The notes under the pieces were generated by a model. It made no database searches. It saw only the letters and a program-made list of their open reading frames with translations, and was not told the origin of the DNA. Positions 61,528-64,000 of a DNA stretch of 64,000 nucleotides are shown here, piece by piece. The translations under genes and the position numbers were made by a program. This DNA is from Armatimonadetes bacterium UBA5352 (GTDB taxonomy: Bacteria > Armatimonadota > Zipacnadia > Zipacnadales > UBA5352). The stretch covers positions 32,982 through 96,981 of the forward strand of contig DHPY01000067.1 of NCBI GenBank assembly GCA_002411015.1, written 5' to 3'. Within the stretch, counting starts at the first letter, position 1. Each line of letters begins with the position of its first letter.

Positions 61528-62531
61528 TGGAGTTCGCTCAGCCATGGTGGCTGCTTCTGCTTGCGCTGATCCCCGCGATCGGCTGGATGCTCCGGCGTCC
61601 AGGCGACCGTGGCAGTGGCGCGATCGTGTACCCGGACCTGCGCTCCCTGCGCGCGAACAGCACCGGCAGGCTTGCCGCCGCCCGTGCGCTGCCGTGGCTG
61701 ACCGTCATCGCGCTCACGCTGCTGATCGTCGCGATGGCACGTCCGCGGCGGCTGCAGGAAATCGTGCAGGTCAGCGAGGAAGGCATTGACATCGTCCTCG
61801 CGCTCGACATCTCCGGCAGCATGCGCGCGGAGGACTTCGCGCCGGACAACCGCTTTGTCGTAGCGAAAGACGTCCTGAGCCGCTTCATCCGCGGCACCGA
61901 GGGCGACCGCCTCGCGCTGGTGGTCTTCGCCGGAAAGGTCTTCACGCAGTGCCCGCTGACCCTCGATCAAGAGATGATGCTGCGCCTGCTCGACGACGTG
62001 CAGCTTGGGATGATCGAGGACGGGACCGCCATCGGGATGGCCATCGCGACCGCTGCTGCGCGGCTGGAGAAGTCAGACGCTGAGAGCCGCGTGATCATCC
62101 TGCTCACCGACGGGCGCAACAATGCTGGCGCGATAGACCCCGTCACCGCCGCGCAGGCCGCAGGCGCCATCGGCGTGAAGATCTACGCTGTGGGCGTCGG
62201 CACGAAGGAGGGCGCGCGGATCCCCGTAGATGACCCGATCTACGGGCGCGTCTACGCGCGCAACCCCGATGGGACCTATCAATCTGCCGCAATGGACCCC
62301 GAGACCCTGCGGAAGGTCGCGGAGCTGTCCGGAGGACGCTACTTTGAGGCCGCCGACCCCGCCACCCTCAACAGCATTTACGAGGAGATCCGGACACTGG
62401 AGAAGAGCCGCTTCGAGAGCACCGAGTACCGCCGCTATGAAGAGCTTGCCGGCGCGGTCATCGTGCCCGCAGTGCTGCTGCTGGGCCTGCAGGCCCTGCT
62501 CTCCTGCACGTGGCTGAGGAAGGTGCCCTGA
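61527..62531 (+). CDS. batA: BatA-like VWA-domain membrane protein
   Basis: This 334-residue protein has an N-terminal anchor (two helices, WWLLLLALIPAIGWML and ALPWLTVIALTLLIVAM). A VWA domain follows with an intact MIDAS motif DISGSM, a LVVFAGKVF block and a C-terminal transmembrane helix. VWA proteins of Bat operons bind partners through a metal ion and are activated by MoxR. The ATG overlaps the previous stop (TGATG). Confidence 0.88.
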   Translation: MEFAQPWWLLLLALIPAIGWMLRRPGDRGSGAIVYPDLRSLRANSTGRLAAARALPWLTVIALTLLIVAMARPRRLQEIVQVSEEGIDIVLALDISGSMRAEDFAPDNRFVVAKDVLSRFIRGTEGDRLALVVFAGKVFTQCPLTLDQEMMLRLLDDVQLGMIEDGTAIGMAIATAAARLEKSDAESRVIILLTDGRNNAGAIDPVTAAQAAGAIGVKIYAVGVGTKEGARIPVDDPIYGRVYARNPDGTYQSAAMDPETLRKVAELSGGRYFEAADPATLNSIYEEIRTLEKSRFESTEYRRYEELAGAVIVPAVLLLGLQALLSCTWLRKVP

Positions 62532-62534
62532 GCG

Positions 62535-63554
62535 ATGCAGGACTACCTTCGCTGGGCCGATCCGGACGCTCTGCGCCTCCTGTGGCTGCTGCCGCTCGTG
62601 GTGGCTCTCTACCTCCACGCAGGGCGGATGCGTCGCCAGGCGCTGGAGCGCATGGCAACACCGGCTGCCCTCGATCGCATCACCGCTGCGCGTATCCGAC
62701 GCCGCCGGCGCATCCGACGGGTGCTGACGACCATCGCGCTCGCCCTGCTTGTGCTTGCAGCCGCCCGACCGCAGTTCGGCAGCGGGATGCGGCGCGTGCA
62801 GCGCACCGGCGTGGATGTGATCTTCGCCGTGGATACCAGCCAGAGCATGCTGGCACGTGACGTGACGCCCGACCGCCTGAGCGTCGCCAGGCAGACGGTG
62901 GCGGCCCTCATGTCACGCATGCAGGGAGATCGCGTCGGAATCGTGGCCTTCGCAGGCGCAGCATTCCTGTACTGCCCGCTGACCATAGATTACGGCGCCG
63001 CACAGATTTTCCTCGACGCGATGGACACGCAGGTCGTGGGCGATCCAGGGACGGGCATCGCCGATGCCATCGCGGTTTCGCGCGATGGCTTTGAGGCCGC
63101 GGAACACCAGTACCAGCATCTCGTCATACTCACTGACGGCGAGGATCACGAGGGAGGTGCGCTCGAGGCGGCCCGCGAGGCCGCGAAGGCCGGCCTCACC
63201 GTCCACGTCGTCGGCATCGGGCAGACCCGGGGCGAGCCGATCCCGGAGATCGGGCCGAGCGGGGAGGTCCTCGGCCATAAGCGGGGCCCGGACGGCAAGC
63301 TTGTCGTGACGCGATTGGAGGAGCAGGCGCTCAAGGAGATCGCCGAGGCGGGCGGAGGCGTCTACGTCGCCGCGTCCGATGGCGGCATCCCGCTTGAGCG
63401 CACGCTGGCGGCACTGCAGAGCGAGGAAGGCCGCGTCGTCGGGACGTGGCAGTTCAAGGAGTATGAGGAGCGCTATCAGATCCCGCTCGGTATCGCCATC
63501 CTGCTGATCGCTACCGCAGCGATCCTGCCCGATGAACGGAGGAGGTCCGCGTGA
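62535..63554 (+). CDS. batB: BatB-like VWA-domain membrane protein
   Basis: This 339-residue paralogue of the preceding gene has the same anchor-VWA-helix layout. Its MIDAS motif is DTSQSM, and the blocks GIVAFAGAAFLYCPLTIDYGAA and VILTDGEDHEGGA follow. It probably works as a pair with the BatA-like protein. It is 3 bp after the batA stop and overlaps the BatC-like gene by 4 bp. Confidence 0.88.
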   Translation: MQDYLRWADPDALRLLWLLPLVVALYLHAGRMRRQALERMATPAALDRITAARIRRRRRIRRVLTTIALALLVLAAARPQFGSGMRRVQRTGVDVIFAVDTSQSMLARDVTPDRLSVARQTVAALMSRMQGDRVGIVAFAGAAFLYCPLTIDYGAAQIFLDAMDTQVVGDPGTGIADAIAVSRDGFEAAEHQYQHLVILTDGEDHEGGALEAAREAAKAGLTVHVVGIGQTRGEPIPEIGPSGEVLGHKRGPDGKLVVTRLEEQALKEIAEAGGGVYVAASDGGIPLERTLAALQSEEGRVVGTWQFKEYEERYQIPLGIAILLIATAAILPDERRRSA

Positions 63555-64000
63555 AGCGCTATATCGTCGCAGCAACCGTCGCGGCGCTCCTCCCGGCGCT
63601 GGTGGGCTTCGTCTGGCCAGGGACTGTCGAGTGGCTCTGTACGCGTGGCGTGAAGCAGTACAGCGCCGGGAAGTTCCTTGAGGCGGGCGAGAGCTTCGCC
63701 CGCGCACGTGAGTACGAGCCCGACAGCCCGACGCTCGCCTACAACCACGGAACCGCGCTCTACGGTCAGGAGCGCTACGACGAGGCCACGCGGGCCTTCA
63801 TCGCCGCAGCGCACTCAGGCGGCAGCGGCCTCACCCGCGACAGTGCCTACAACCTCGGCAACAGCCGCTTCACCGCCGGCGACTACGCCTCCGCCATCGA
63901 GGCATACAAGCAGGCACTCCGCACCGATCCATCCGACATGGACGCCCGCCACAACCTCGAACTCGCACAGAAGAAGCAGGAACAACAGGAACAACAGGAA
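63551..64000 (+). CDS. batC: BatC-like TPR protein (cut by window end)
   Basis: A GTG start with GGAGG 5 bp upstream overlaps the batB stop. The visible 150 residues give an N-terminal hydrophobic segment and TPR repeats (AYNLGNSRFTAGDYASAIEAYKQAL). A Gln/Glu/Lys-rich stretch follows (KKQEQQEQQE), typical of BatC proteins. The gene continues beyond the right edge of the window. Confidence 0.88.
   Translation, partial: MKRYIVAATVAALLPALVGFVWPGTVEWLCTRGVKQYSAGKFLEAGESFARAREYEPDSPTLAYNHGTALYGQERYDEATRAFIAAAHSGGSGLTRDSAYNLGNSRFTAGDYASAIEAYKQALRTDPSDMDARHNLELAQKKQEQQEQQE

Overview
The window is one contiguous stretch of a GC-rich bacterial chromosome. It carries about 50 protein genes, one tRNA, one cobalamin riboswitch and several intrinsic-terminator-like hairpins, with no prophage, insertion sequence or CRISPR array. 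The taxonomic hints are a Gram-positive-type LexA box (GAAC-N4-GTTC), a copper-amine-oxidase-like stalk-domain exoprotein, tandem DUF6785/DUF6784 membrane proteins, secreted polysaccharide-active enzymes and a lone GspG-type pseudopilin. Together they point to an uncultured-type heterotroph such as an Armatimonadota or a related deep lineage. This placement is inference and is not proven by any marker here.

Layout, left to right. (1) 273-2381: a secreted stalk/Ig-like protein, closed by a perfect terminator. (2) 2498-6207: an SOS cassette, with a LexA box inside a sigma70 promoter driving a DUF6504 protein and error-prone DnaE2; a 9-bp tandem repeat lies just after it. (3) 6476-10455: two tandem paralogous polytopic membrane proteins, then a TrpB2-type tryptophan synthase beta chain (all minus strand). 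(4) 12169-15295: promoter, cobalamin riboswitch and a btuF-btuD-btuC B12 importer. (5) 15377-17496: ECF sigma factor, zinc anti-sigma factor and a membrane-anchored RseB/MucB-like protein. (6) 17508-22290 (minus): an M14 carboxypeptidase and a 1192-residue rhamnogalacturonan-lyase-like exoenzyme. (7) 22480-25541 (plus): phosphotransacetylase, FAH-family enzyme, CorA. (8) 25568-27016 (minus): a DUF389 protein whose upstream part is cut off by an in-frame TAA, and ribosomal protein S20.

(9) 28205-37528 (minus): a long co-directional run of a Cys/Met PLP enzyme, a secreted TIM-barrel-like protein, an M55 aminopeptidase, an EEP-family hydrolase, a GspG-like pseudopilin, a secreted GH42-like protein, a Zn-phospholipase-C-like protein and a Gfo/Idh/MocA oxidoreductase. 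(10) 37698-41439 (minus): a YhaO/YhaN (SbcD/SbcC-like) pair whose last codons run into a tRNA-Ser(UGA). (11) 41583-45644: a thioredoxin/TPR exoprotein, then on the minus strand a second Gfo/Idh/MocA enzyme, an RsmJ-like methyltransferase and a uroporphyrinogen-decarboxylase-like protein. (12) 45857-53966 (plus): housekeeping and envelope genes (LapA-like, threonine aldolase, YprB-like nuclease, MFS, nucleotidyltransferase, membrane protein), ending in an unusual cyclophilin-like/RNase HI fusion overlapped by a dual-specificity phosphatase. (13) 54042-56612 (minus): a fused dihydroorotate-dehydrogenase-like / GltD-like / ferredoxin protein. (14) 56853-64000 (plus): an ABC exporter pair and a MoxR-DUF58-BatD-like-BatA-BatB-BatC operon that runs off the right edge.

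No single locus is clearly a new system. The items most worth attention are the SOS promoter architecture, the cyclophilin-like/RNase HI fusion, the DHODH-first order of the pyrimidine-dehydrogenase-like fusion, the interrupted DUF389 gene, the CDS/tRNA overlap, and the palindrome placed over the -10 box of the B12 importer promoter.
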